64,000 bases of DNA from contig CALSTO010000002.1 in NCBI GenBank assembly GCA_943789295.1, positions 310,001-374,000 of the forward strand, written 5' to 3'. Below are positions 44,003 through 52,384 of this stretch, in pieces (positions within the stretch are counted from its first letter, which is position 1; each line of letters begins with the position of its first letter). The notes beneath the pieces were generated by a model that did no database searches, had not been told where the DNA came from, and worked only from the letters and a program-made list of their open reading frames with translations. The DNA is from MAG-121220-bin8 sp002700465 (GTDB taxonomy: Bacteria > Bacteroidota > Bacteroidia > Flavobacteriales > Flavobacteriaceae). The position numbers and the translations under genes were made by a program.

Positions 44003-44641
44003 ATGTCAAAAGATTTAAGTGGATATAGAGATAACTATCTAAAGGGAGAACTAAATGAAAATGATTTATCTGACAATCCTTTTGTTTTATTTTCTAAATG
44101 GTTTGATGAGATTGAAAGATTTGGAACCGAAATCGAACCAAATGCAATGTCATTATCAACTGTAACTATAAATTTTTCGCCTTTAACTAGAATTGTATTA
44201 TTAAAAAAATTTTCTGAGTTAGGTTTTGTTTTTTTTACTAATTATAATAGTAGAAAGGGTAAAAATATTTTAAATAATTCAAACGTATGTTTATCATTTT
44301 ATTGGCCCTCAATGGAAAGGCAAGTTATTATTCAAGGGAAGGCTAATAAAATTAGCGAATCAGATTCTATTAAATATTTTAATTCTAGGCCTGAAAGCAG
44401 TAGGGTTGGAGCTATTATTTCTAATCAAAGTGATGTTATTCCATCTAGAAATTATATTGATGAAAAATTAAAAACTTTCATATCAAATAATAATGACTTA
44501 ATTAAGCCTGAAAACTGGGGTGGTTTTTGTGTTGTTCCTAGTTCCATTGAGTTTTGGCAAGGGAGAGATAATCGTTTACATGACAGAATTATTTTTTTAA
44601 ATAAAAATAATATCTGGAACAAAAAGAGACTATCTCCTTGA
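44003..44641 (+). CDS. pdxH: Pyridoxamine 5'-phosphate oxidase
   Basis: 212 residues, the FMN enzyme that makes pyridoxal 5'-phosphate from PNP or PMP. Motifs: 'LSGYRDNYLKGELNENDLSDNPF' at the N-terminus, 'EPNAMSLSTVT', 'RIVLLKKFSELGFVFFTNYNSRKGKNILNN', 'FYWPSMERQVIIQGKANKI' and the C-terminal 'WGGFCVVPSSIEFWQGRDNRLHDRI', the PdxH signature. Several PLP enzymes occur close by (the two amino-acid enzymes at 38.9-41.2 kb and ltaE). Its stop overlaps the TTG start of sixA by 4 bp (TTGA). Confidence 0.95.
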   Translation: MSKDLSGYRDNYLKGELNENDLSDNPFVLFSKWFDEIERFGTEIEPNAMSLSTVTINFSPLTRIVLLKKFSELGFVFFTNYNSRKGKNILNNSNVCLSFYWPSMERQVIIQGKANKISESDSIKYFNSRPESSRVGAIISNQSDVIPSRNYIDEKLKTFISNNNDLIKPENWGGFCVVPSSIEFWQGRDNRLHDRIIFLNKNNIWNKKRLSP

Positions 44642-45123
44642 AAAGACTCATTTTAATCAGACATGCAAAATCTTCATGGGATAATGACGTTTCAGACTTA
44701 AATCGTCCTCTTTCTAACAGAGGATACTCTGATGCTCAAATAATGTCAGGAATTTATAATAACTTAAATATTAATGTGGATAATATTTTTTCAAGCCCTG
44801 CGTTAAGAACTCAACAGACAGCAGAAATTTTCTTAAAAAATATTAATAGAATTAATTTAAACAACTATAAGTTAGATCATAAATTATATGATTTTATTGG
44901 AAATAATGTTGAAATATTTATTAAGAACTTAGATAATATAATTGATTCGGTAATGATTTTTACACATAATAACAGTTGTAACAATATTTTATCAAAATTT
45001 TCAAACATTAATGGTTTAATGGTGCCTACATGTGGAATTTTAATTTTTGAATTTGACGTATCTTTGTGGAAGAATATTAATTCAGGAAAATGTAATTACT
45101 ATTTTCCTAAAAATTTTAAATGA
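44638..45123 (+). CDS. sixA: SixA-like phosphohistidine phosphatase
   Basis: 161 residues of the histidine phosphatase superfamily. It begins 'KRLILIRHAKSSWDN' with the catalytic RHxK/G motif, followed by 'DLNRPLSNRGYSDAQIM', 'IFSSPALRTQQTAEIF' and a second conserved histidine in 'MIFTHNNSCNNIL'. SixA in E. coli removes phosphate from phosphohistidine in a signalling protein. The start is a TTG overlapping the pdxH stop; no ATG is available before the RHA motif. Its last bases overlap the ppk1 ATG (ATGA), so it is translated together with polyphosphate kinase, itself an enzyme with a phosphohistidine intermediate. Confidence 0.88.
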   Translation: MKRLILIRHAKSSWDNDVSDLNRPLSNRGYSDAQIMSGIYNNLNINVDNIFSSPALRTQQTAEIFLKNINRINLNNYKLDHKLYDFIGNNVEIFIKNLDNIIDSVMIFTHNNSCNNILSKFSNINGLMVPTCGILIFEFDVSLWKNINSGKCNYYFPKNFK

Positions 45124-47171
45124 TCACTTCAAAAAACCTATTTATTAATAGAGAAATTAGCTGGCTTGAATTCAATGAAAGAGTTTTGGAAGAAGCTGAT
45201 GACCCTACTGTTCCTTTGATTGAAAGAATAAGATTTTTAGGTATTTTTTCAAATAATTTAGATGAATTTTATAGAGTTAGGTATGCTACTGTTAAGCGTA
45301 TTGCAGTAAGTACAAATAGCGGAAAAAAACTTTTTAAAGACAGAACAGCCAAAGAGTTATTAAATGATATAACAATAAAAGCAACTGATCTTCAACAAAA
45401 AAGTTTTTTAACTCTTACCAACATTATTAAGCTTTTAGAAAAAGATAAAATTTATTTTGTAGATGAATTAAAAATTAAATTTAATCATAAACAATTTATA
45501 AATAATTATTTTTTTGAGATTATTAGTCCTGCAATTGATGTTATTATTCTAAATAAGAATAAGAAATTTCCAAAATTTAAAGAAAATCTTTCTTTTTTAT
45601 TGATTAGAATTATTTTAGAAAATAATGATGTTCAAAATGCTATAATTAGGTTTCCTAGAAACTTGGATAGATTTGTAATATTACCCTCAGATAGCAAAGA
45701 GCAAAATATTATAATGATTGATGATATTATTAGATTTCATTTAAAAGATATTTTTAAAATATTTAATCCAAAATCAATTGAGGCTAATATGGTAAAGGCA
45801 AGTAGAGATGCAGAATTAGATTTTGATGATGATATTTCAAAAAGTTATTTGGATAAAATTGCTCAAAGTGTCAAAGAAAGATCTAGTGCTGATCCTGTAC
45901 GTTTTGTTTATGATAGCGAAATCAAATTAGAAACTTTGAATTTTTTATTGAACAAAATGGGTATAAATAATGAAACAGACAGTATAATCCCTGGCGGCAA
46001 ATATCATAACAGAAGAGATTATATGAGCTTTCCGAACCTAAATAACTCCTTAGTATATGAATCAATGCTTCCACTCAATGTTAAAGGGTTTAGTCATAGT
46101 GATAATACTTTTGATAAATTAAAGAAAAAAGATTTTATGATTCATACTCCTTATCATAAATTCTCCTATTTAATTAGTTTTTTAATGAAATCTTCAATAG
46201 ATCCAAAAGTCAAAAAGATTTCAATTACAATTTACAGGTTATCCAAACTATCTAAGGTTGCCAGTGCTTTAATTAATGCTGCTAGAAATGGTAAAAAAGT
46301 AGTAGTTCAAATCGAACTTCAAGCAAGGTTTGATGAATCAGCAAATATTAGATATGCTAAAGAAATGCAATCACAAGGGATTAAATTAATTTTTGGTTCT
46401 CCTAATTTAAAAGTACATAGCAAAATTTGTCTTATTGAAAGGCTGGAAAATGGAAATTTAAAAAAATATGGTTTTATAAGTACTGGAAATTTTAATGAAT
46501 CAACTGCAAAGATTTATACTGATTTAACTTTATTTACCTCAAATGTTAAGATTTTAGACGAAGTTTCAAATGTTTTTAACTTTTTCAATGCAAATTATAA
46601 AAAATATGTTTTTAAAAACTTGATTGTGTCTCCAATAAATACGGAAACTAATATAAAAAAACTTATTAATAATGAAATTGTAAATGCTAAAAACGGTAAT
46701 GAAGCCTGGATTAAAATTAAAATTAATAATATAACAAGTTATAGTTTGATACGTTCTTTATACAATGCCAGTAGGGCTGGAGTAAAGATACAAATGATTG
46801 TTAGAGGTATATGTTGTCTTATTCCTGGTCACAAAAGCATGAGTGAAAATATAAAAGTTATTAGTATTGTCGATAGATTTTTAGAGCACACTAGATTTAT
46901 GATTTTTAATAATAATAATGATAATAAAGTTTTTATTTCATCAGCAGATTGGATGACAAGAAACCTGGATAATAGAGTTGAAGTCACTTGTCCTATTTTA
47001 CAAGAGGATATAAAAAAAGAAATTCTAGATATTTTTAATATTTATTGGAGTGATAATATAAAAGCCAGACTTGTGAATAATAATTCTAAATCTCAGTCTA
47101 AATCGCTTAAAAGTTTTCGATCACAACAAAAAATGTATAATTATTATTTAAATAAAATTGAGGGACTTTAG
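45120..47171 (+). CDS. ppk1: Polyphosphate kinase 1
   Basis: 683 residues, the membrane-associated enzyme that reversibly polymerises the gamma-phosphate of ATP into polyphosphate. Landmarks: 'NREISWLEFNERVLEEADD' at the N-terminus (PPK N-domain), 'FLGIFSNNLDEFYRVRYATVKR', 'IHTPYHKFSYLISFL', the catalytic phospholipase-D-like His regions 'LKVHSKICLIERL' and 'FLEHTRFMIF', and 'STGNFNESTAKIYTDL'. It lies between sixA (4 bp overlap) and ppx (14 bp overlap), forming a compact polyphosphate operon. Confidence 0.96.
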   Translation: MITSKNLFINREISWLEFNERVLEEADDPTVPLIERIRFLGIFSNNLDEFYRVRYATVKRIAVSTNSGKKLFKDRTAKELLNDITIKATDLQQKSFLTLTNIIKLLEKDKIYFVDELKIKFNHKQFINNYFFEIISPAIDVIILNKNKKFPKFKENLSFLLIRIILENNDVQNAIIRFPRNLDRFVILPSDSKEQNIIMIDDIIRFHLKDIFKIFNPKSIEANMVKASRDAELDFDDDISKSYLDKIAQSVKERSSADPVRFVYDSEIKLETLNFLLNKMGINNETDSIIPGGKYHNRRDYMSFPNLNNSLVYESMLPLNVKGFSHSDNTFDKLKKKDFMIHTPYHKFSYLISFLMKSSIDPKVKKISITIYRLSKLSKVASALINAARNGKKVVVQIELQARFDESANIRYAKEMQSQGIKLIFGSPNLKVHSKICLIERLENGNLKKYGFISTGNFNESTAKIYTDLTLFTSNVKILDEVSNVFNFFNANYKKYVFKNLIVSPINTETNIKKLINNEIVNAKNGNEAWIKIKINNITSYSLIRSLYNASRAGVKIQMIVRGICCLIPGHKSMSENIKVISIVDRFLEHTRFMIFNNNNDNKVFISSADWMTRNLDNRVEVTCPILQEDIKKEILDIFNIYWSDNIKARLVNNNSKSQSKSLKSFRSQQKMYNYYLNKIEGL

Positions 47172-48045
47172 TAAAGTAATTAAATATGCAACAATTGATG
47201 TTGGCTCAAATGCTATTAGACTTTTAATATCTAATATTTATTTTCATAATTCAGAACTCTTTTCTACAAAAAATTCATTAGTGAGGGTTCCTATTAGATT
47301 GGGTCAAGACGCCTTCAAAAACGGAAAAATATCAAAGAAAAATATTTCAAGGTTATTAGATTCTATGAAATCTTTTAAATTATTAATGAAAGTACATAAT
47401 GTAGATAAATACTTAGCCTATGCAACATCAGCTTTAAGAAGTTCATCTAATGCTAAAAAGATAATTGACCTGATTAAAGAAAATAGTAATATTAAAATTG
47501 AAATAATTAGTGGTACAAAAGAAGCTAGATTAATTACAAATAATCCTGCATTTTCAACTAAATCTAAAACTTTTTGTTTTATTGATGTTGGTGGGGGGAG
47601 TACAGAGCTTACTTTAATTAAAAATAATATTGTGTTAATTTCTAAGTCATTTAAAATTGGTGGTGTTAGATTAATAAATAATTTAGTAGATAAATCAACA
47701 TGGAATAAATTTGGAAATTGGATTGAAAACAACTTATCTGATAAGAGAAATATTGAAGTGGTCGCTTTAGGTGGAAATATTAACAAAATATTTAAATTAT
47801 CTGGAAATAAAATTGGCGAACCTTTGTCAATCAATCTAATTAATTCAACTATTAATGATTTAGAAAAGATGTCTTTTTTTAATAAAATGATTACTTTAAA
47901 ACTAAATCCTGACAGAGTTGACGTTATAGTTCCAGCAGGAAAAATTTATCAATTTGTATTAAATAAAATGGATGTAAAGGAGATAACTGTGCCTAAAATT
48001 GGTCTTGCTGATGGAATGGTTCACGAACTAATGAACGAATTATAG
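47158..48045 (+). CDS. ppx: Exopolyphosphatase (Ppx/GppA family)
   Basis: 295 residues of the ASKHA-fold Ppx/GppA family. Phosphate-binding loops are 'ATIDVGSNAIRLLI' near the N-terminus and 'CFIDVGGGSTELTLI' in the middle, then 'IGGVRLI' and the C-terminal 'VPAGKIYQFVLNKM' and 'PKIGLADGMVHEL'. It is the short one-fold form without the HD-like C-terminal domain of E. coli Ppx. It removes terminal phosphates from polyphosphate or pppGpp. The start is TTG 47158 inside the ppk1 end; no ATG precedes the first conserved motif. Its stop overlaps the converging dnaX stop by 6 bp. Confidence 0.9.
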   Translation: MRDFSKVIKYATIDVGSNAIRLLISNIYFHNSELFSTKNSLVRVPIRLGQDAFKNGKISKKNISRLLDSMKSFKLLMKVHNVDKYLAYATSALRSSSNAKKIIDLIKENSNIKIEIISGTKEARLITNNPAFSTKSKTFCFIDVGGGSTELTLIKNNIVLISKSFKIGGVRLINNLVDKSTWNKFGNWIENNLSDKRNIEVVALGGNINKIFKLSGNKIGEPLSINLINSTINDLEKMSFFNKMITLKLNPDRVDVIVPAGKIYQFVLNKMDVKEITVPKIGLADGMVHELMNEL

Positions 48046-49695
48046 GTTAAGTTTAAATTCTTTTCTTAAACTTTCGATTCTTGGATTTATTTTTTTTAAT
48101 TTTTCATATTTTTCAATGGGAGAATAAATAAAAGTTTTTTCTTTTAATCTATTTACTTTAATATTAAGCTTAATATTACTATTTGTTAACTCAGTTTTTA
48201 AAAAATTTAATAATTCATTTTTATTTCTCTCTAACTCAATTTTATTAGTTTCATTAGTAAGGGTATATGAAATCTCATTGTTTTCTAGAACTTCTGGCTC
48301 AGCTATAGCAATTATACTAGCTAAATTCTTTCTCCCTTTATTTAATAATTTTTGATGAAATTTATTCCAGGATTTTTTTAGTGAATCTTGATTAAAAGTA
48401 GAATTAAAGTTTTTGGAAATATTTATTGTGTTTTTTTTTGCAATATTTAAATTTTCAATATCTTTTTTTACCTGTAAACTTGAAATTGATAATCCTGAAA
48501 TGTTTTTTTTCTCTACTTTCTCTACTTTCTCTACTTTCTCTACTTTCTCTACTTTCTTAATTTCTTCTGTTTCAACTATATTAAATTCTTTTGTTGTTTT
48601 TTTAGAAACCTCTTCTTTAGATAAGATTTTTATTTTTTTTTTTAATTCAATATTTTCAATCGAACATAACTTCATCAAGCATATTTCAGTCAAAAGTCGT
48701 TGATTTTTACTGTTTTTATATCTATAACTGCAATCCTCAGTTAAATTAATTGCATTTAATATAAAATTTGAATCTTTAATTTTAGCCTGATCAATATATT
48801 TAGTTTTTAAATTTTCATTTTGTTCTAAAAGAACTTGACTCGAACTGTTTTTAGAAATTAACAAATCTCTTAAGTGAAGGCATAAACCATCAATAAAATG
48901 TTGACCGCTAAATCCTTGTTCAATTACATTATTGAATAATAATAGGCAGTTAGAAATATCATTTTTATTAATTAATTCAAATGTTTCAAAATAGACATCG
49001 TGATCTAAAATATTCAAATTTTTATATGCTAATTCCTTAGTTATATTTCCATCTGTAAAATTTACTAATCTGTCAAAAATTGACAGAGCATCTCTAAGTG
49101 CACCATCACTTTTATTTGCAATTAAAAAAAGCGATTCATCATCATATAAAATATTTTCTTTTTTAGCTATTTTTTCTAAATGACTTTTAATATCTGTTGC
49201 ACTAATTTTTTTAAAATCATAGATTTGGCAACGAGATAAAATTGTTGGTATGACTTTGTGTTTTTCTGTGGTTGCTAATATAAATATTGCGTATTTTGGT
49301 GGCTCTTCCAAGGTTTTTAAAAAAGCATTAAAAGCTTGTCCGGAAAGCATATGAACTTCGTCAATGATATAGACCTTATAATTTCCAGTTTGCGGAGGTA
49401 TTCTGACTTGATCTATTAGATTTCTAATATCATCCACTCCATTGTTCGATGCAGCATCTAATTCAAATATATTATAAGAAAAATCACTGGTTTTATTGTC
49501 GTCATTTATTTGTTTAGCGAGTATTCTTGCACAAGTAGTTTTACCAACTCCTCTTGGACCACAGAACAACATTGCTTGTGGAAGCTGATTGTTTTCAATA
49601 GCATTTTCAAGGGTTTTAGTTATAGACTTTTGACCCACAACGGTTTCAAAACTATCAGGCCTATACTTTAATGCAGATACAACATAATTTTCCAT
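48040..49695 (-). CDS. dnaX: DNA polymerase III subunit gamma/tau
   Basis: 551 residues, the clamp-loader ATPase. Walker A 'GPRGVGKT' is at 46-53, 'IFELDAASNNGVDDIRNL', 'YIIDEVHMLSGQAFNAFLKTLEEPPK' (Walker B) and the SRC motif 'SRCQIYDF' follow. The four-cysteine zinc module found between Walker A and the 'DAAS' motif in E. coli is missing, as in other flavobacteria to my knowledge. After the oligomerisation domain (about 205-345) comes an A11 run (codons 351-355), a Lys-Val-Glu repeat linker and a tau-like C-terminal domain (about 430-551). The start is ATG 49695; eight further upstream codons are open, but MENYVVSALKYRP is the family N-terminus. Confidence 0.93.
   Translation of the reverse strand: MENYVVSALKYRPDSFETVVGQKSITKTLENAIENNQLPQAMLFCGPRGVGKTTCARILAKQINDDNKTSDFSYNIFELDAASNNGVDDIRNLIDQVRIPPQTGNYKVYIIDEVHMLSGQAFNAFLKTLEEPPKYAIFILATTEKHKVIPTILSRCQIYDFKKISATDIKSHLEKIAKKENILYDDESLFLIANKSDGALRDALSIFDRLVNFTDGNITKELAYKNLNILDHDVYFETFELINKNDISNCLLLFNNVIEQGFSGQHFIDGLCLHLRDLLISKNSSSQVLLEQNENLKTKYIDQAKIKDSNFILNAINLTEDCSYRYKNSKNQRLLTEICLMKLCSIENIELKKKIKILSKEEVSKKTTKEFNIVETEEIKKVEKVEKVEKVEKVEKKNISGLSISSLQVKKDIENLNIAKKNTINISKNFNSTFNQDSLKKSWNKFHQKLLNKGRKNLASIIAIAEPEVLENNEISYTLTNETNKIELERNKNELLNFLKTELTNSNIKLNIKVNRLKEKTFIYSPIEKYEKLKKINPRIESLRKEFKLNL
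48512..48556 (-). repeat. Five perfect 9-bp tandem repeats within dnaX (Lys-Val-Glu linker)
   Basis: On the plus strand the unit TCTACTTTC is repeated five times without mismatch; on the coding strand it reads GAAAGTAGA, encoding the E-K-V-E-K-V pattern in the linker before the tau C-terminal domain. Exact identity at third codon positions suggests recent slippage expansion and variable copy number between strains. Confidence 0.9.
48633..48643 (-). other. A11 slippery run within dnaX
   Basis: Eleven consecutive A on the coding strand, spanning codons 351 (TTA) to 355 (ATA). Loss of one A in the transcript gives TAA at once (354 residues). Gain of one A gives a stop after eight codons (359 residues). 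Either product would be a gamma-like protein ending just after the clamp-loader domains. Confidence 0.6.
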
Positions 49696-49700
49696 CAATA

Positions 49701-49708
49701 CAAATATA
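49701..49708 (-). promoter_or_regulatory. -7 promoter box directly before the dnaX start
   Basis: On the minus strand TATATTTG matches TAnnTTTG exactly and ends 5 bp before the ATG at 49695. Transcription starting at the usual distance would begin at or next to the A of the start codon, giving a leaderless or nearly leaderless mRNA. No -33 TTTG is seen. Confidence 0.4.
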
Positions 49709-49776
49709 GAAATACACAAATAATATTATAATTTTTAAAACTTTAATAATTTTTTTTTATCAACATAATTTTAATT

Positions 49777-49784
49777 TACTTTTG
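49777..49784 (+). promoter_or_regulatory. rnpB promoter -7 box
   Basis: TACTTTTG matches TAnnTTTG exactly and ends 4 bp before the predicted first base of RNase P RNA (49789), the right distance for a transcription start. The -33 region is a run of T rather than TTTG. Confidence 0.6.
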
Positions 49785-49788
49785 CTTT

Positions 49789-50076
49789 AAGCAGGCCTTC
49801 TTATCGCTTTTATTTATAAAAGAGGAAAGTCCGGACACCAAAGAGCATTATAGCGGGTAACACCCGTCACTATTTATAATAGAGGACAAGTGCAACAGAA
49901 AGTATGTACAGTTAGGCTGTAGTGAAACCAGGTAAACTCTATAAGGTGAAACGTCACGTATACCAACGCTTGAGAGCTGCTCGCTCAATGTTGGAGGGTG
50001 GGCGGTTTGAACAAAATAGTAATATTTTGTCTAGATAAATGATAAGACAAGACAGAATCCGGCTTATGGCCTGCTT
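49789..50076 (+). ncRNA. rnpB: RNase P RNA (bacterial class A)
   Basis: The catalytic RNA that removes 5' leaders from tRNA precursors. The closing helix P1 is AAGCAGGCC (49789-49797) with GGCCTGCTT (50068-50076). Conserved sequence landmarks are 'GAGGAAAGTCCGGAC' (about 49821-49835), 'AGGTAAACTC' (about 49930), 'GGAGGGTGGGCGG', 'TAGATAAATGATAA' and the 3' 'ACAGAATCCGGCTTA'. The length of 288 nt is slightly compact for class A. It is on the strand opposite dnaX and wbqC, and its 3' end directly abuts the wbqC stop codon with only a short T run after P1. Confidence 0.97.
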
Positions 50077-50077
50077 T

Positions 50078-50677
50078 TTATTTTAAATAACTTATGCTAT
50101 TAGGCCCCTCATTAAATATTAAATCTATAATACTTAAATCATTTAGGAAACCATTTTTTTCTGAAAAAACTTGTTTGTATATTATGTTTTCTGAACTTGA
50201 ATATTTTTTGTTTTCTATGTTTTCTCTTAAATCTAAACCATTTTTATATTGAATTTTATAACTCTTTGATAATTCTGATTTCATTTCAATATCTGTCCAT
50301 TCTAAAATTAAATTAATAAGGTCAAAATTGAATTTAGTAAGGTAGGTATACTCTTTTATGTAAATTCCCTCTAATGAATCTCTGTAAAATTCAAAAAAAG
50401 GTGAGGAACTATAGGCTGATTGTATTGATCTCCAATGATTTTTTTGCCATGCAATTGAATTATCAATTTTAGCATCTAGCATGGAAAACTTAATTTTAGA
50501 ATGCTTTACAGGGATGGTTAATATTTGAAGTCCGTTTGCTGAGTGAATAAATGTTCTGTTTCTGAATGTTTGTTTAATGTAGTTTTGATGTACATCCCAT
50601 AATATATTGGAGTTAATTATCTGTTTCCAACACGAAATTGGGCCAAAATAGGGTGGAACCATTATTTTTTGAACCAT
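50078..50677 (-). CDS. WbqC-family protein
   Basis: 199 residues matching the WbqC family: 'PPYFGPISCWKQI' (the usual 'PxYFPxxxxW' opening), 'VHQNYIKQTFRNRTFIHSANGLQILTIPVKHSK', 'NSIAWQKNHWRSIQSAYSSSPFFEFYRD' and 'LNLILEWTDIE'-like text. WbqC proteins are linked to surface polysaccharide or aminotransferase clusters elsewhere, but their reaction is uncertain; in flavobacteria one regularly follows lepB, as here (10 bp gap). Two methionines (residues 1 and 6) could be the start. The gene is the last of the parA-parB-DUF5683-dapB-lepB-wbqC series, and its stop codon touches rnpB on the other strand. Confidence 0.85.
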   Translation of the reverse strand: MVQKIMVPPYFGPISCWKQIINSNILWDVHQNYIKQTFRNRTFIHSANGLQILTIPVKHSKIKFSMLDAKIDNSIAWQKNHWRSIQSAYSSSPFFEFYRDSLEGIYIKEYTYLTKFNFDLINLILEWTDIEMKSELSKSYKIQYKNGLDLRENIENKKYSSSENIIYKQVFSEKNGFLNDLSIIDLIFNEGPNSISYLK

Positions 50678-50687
50678 TAAAATATTT

Positions 50688-52382
50688 TTATTTCCTTCTT
50701 TTTTTTATTTCAGAATAAATTAAAACACTAATTAAGCCAAATAAAAAATACCATCTGTATGATTTTGCCTCTCCATCAAGATTTATTGTAGTAAAAACTC
50801 TATCCCAACGAATTTTCCAATTTTTAAATCCATCATTTATTCCATCTATACTAAACCAAATAAATACTGGTTTTCCAACTATGTGATCCTCAGGCACAAA
50901 CCCCCAACTTCTACTGTCTTCAGATTTATATCTGTTATCTCCCATCATCCAATAATAATCTTGTTTAAAAGTGTAATTATTAGTTTCAATTTTGTTAATT
51001 CGAATTATTCCGTTTTTATCAAGCGTTAATTCATTTTTTTCATACTCTCTAATTATTTTTTTATAAATAGGTAAGTTGTTTTTATTTAACTCTACAGTTT
51101 TATTTTTTGCTGGAATTATTATTGGTCCGAAATTATCTTCATTCCAATTAAATCTTATATCATTTGGAAAGAATGAAGTGTTATAAGATTTTATTTCATT
51201 GAAAGTTCTTTTTAAGCTATCTAGCATTTTAGATTTTGAAATTAATTCTGCTTGCTTTTCGGTAAGAAAAAGATCAGTTTTTTTATCGGTAATCTCGGTC
51301 ATTGAAATTCTTGAGTTTAGTCTTATTTCATATGGAATCCCATTTGACTTTGTTATTACTATAAAATTCTCAGGACTGTTGTCTATAACTTGTAATAAAT
51401 AGGGTCTTATTTGTTCAAATTTATATTGATTTATTTCTTGAATTTTAAATTTTCTTTGTATATCTGAAACCCCTAGCTTAATTAAGTTTGATGCTGATAC
51501 GCCTTTGGAATTATATGCACTATAGCTCAATACGGGTTTAGCTCTGTAGGGCATAATACTTTCTTTTCCATTTATATGTATTAATCCATCAATAATCTCA
51601 AGAGTATCAGATGGAATTGCCACACATCTTTTTACATAATTTGATTTTTTATCGATTGGTTTTTTTACTCCTTTTTCACGAACGAAAAATTTCCTTACTG
51701 TGTCTGCAGGCCAACTGAACGTTACAATTTCATTTCGTTTAATTTTTTGAAATCCTGGCAATCTATAATAAGGAATTTGGGGTTTATTTAAATAGGATCT
51801 AATACCAGTTCCAACGATAGTATCGTGAACCATCGGAAAAGCTATTGCTGTTTGCGGAGCTCTTGCACCATAATGAAATTTACTTACAAAAAGAAAATCT
51901 CCGATCAAAATAGATTTCTCTAATGACCCAGTTGGCACAATATATGGCTGAATGAAATATGTATGAACTAAAGTTGCTAAAATAATCGCAAAAATGATTG
52001 AACTTAACCATTCTCCAAATGCAGTTTTTGGATTAAGATCCCTTTCATTTATATATTCAGATTTTGATGAATAGTTAATTAAGTAAATGAAAAATCCAAG
52101 TGATAATACTGTAGCTATTGTATCAAATGATGAGTTTTTTCCAAAACTTCTTGCTGTTTCAACCCATATAACAGGAAATATAAGTAGGTTGATTATTGGG
52201 AGGAATAATAAAATTACCCACCAGAAAGGTCTTTTTATTATTTTCATTAATATAAATGCATTGAAAACTGGAATAAAAGCATAAAATCCTTTATAACCTG
52301 ACTTTAAATACAGTTTCCAAGTACCTAATCCATGAATCAGTTGAACTAATACAAAGAATATTAACCATTCAAAAATTGTCAT
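50688..52382 (-). CDS. lepB: Signal peptidase I, Bacteroidota-type with N-terminal membrane domain and insertion
   Basis: 564 residues, much longer than classical LepB. Residues 1-110 hold three to four membrane helices of a DUF5684-like domain. A further helix (about 124-147) leads into the catalytic core with Ser153 in 'VPTGSLEKSILIGDFLFVSKF' and the general-base Lys251 in 'NYVKRCVAIPSD'. A large insertion follows (about 275-470), then 'YYWMMGDNRYKSEDSRSWGFVPEDHIVGKPVFIW' and a C-terminal membrane helix with a basic tail. It cleaves signal peptides of exported proteins. It lies 2 bp after dapB, as usual in this order. Confidence 0.93.
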   Translation of the reverse strand: MTIFEWLIFFVLVQLIHGLGTWKLYLKSGYKGFYAFIPVFNAFILMKIIKRPFWWVILLFLPIINLLIFPVIWVETARSFGKNSSFDTIATVLSLGFFIYLINYSSKSEYINERDLNPKTAFGEWLSSIIFAIILATLVHTYFIQPYIVPTGSLEKSILIGDFLFVSKFHYGARAPQTAIAFPMVHDTIVGTGIRSYLNKPQIPYYRLPGFQKIKRNEIVTFSWPADTVRKFFVREKGVKKPIDKKSNYVKRCVAIPSDTLEIIDGLIHINGKESIMPYRAKPVLSYSAYNSKGVSASNLIKLGVSDIQRKFKIQEINQYKFEQIRPYLLQVIDNSPENFIVITKSNGIPYEIRLNSRISMTEITDKKTDLFLTEKQAELISKSKMLDSLKRTFNEIKSYNTSFFPNDIRFNWNEDNFGPIIIPAKNKTVELNKNNLPIYKKIIREYEKNELTLDKNGIIRINKIETNNYTFKQDYYWMMGDNRYKSEDSRSWGFVPEDHIVGKPVFIWFSIDGINDGFKNWKIRWDRVFTTINLDGEAKSYRWYFLFGLISVLIYSEIKKRRK

Positions 52383-52384
52383 AT

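Noticed and set aside
48512..48556. Tandem repeats as a CRISPR or regulatory array
   Set aside because: The 9-bp units have no spacers, keep the dnaX frame and encode a Lys-Val-Glu linker.
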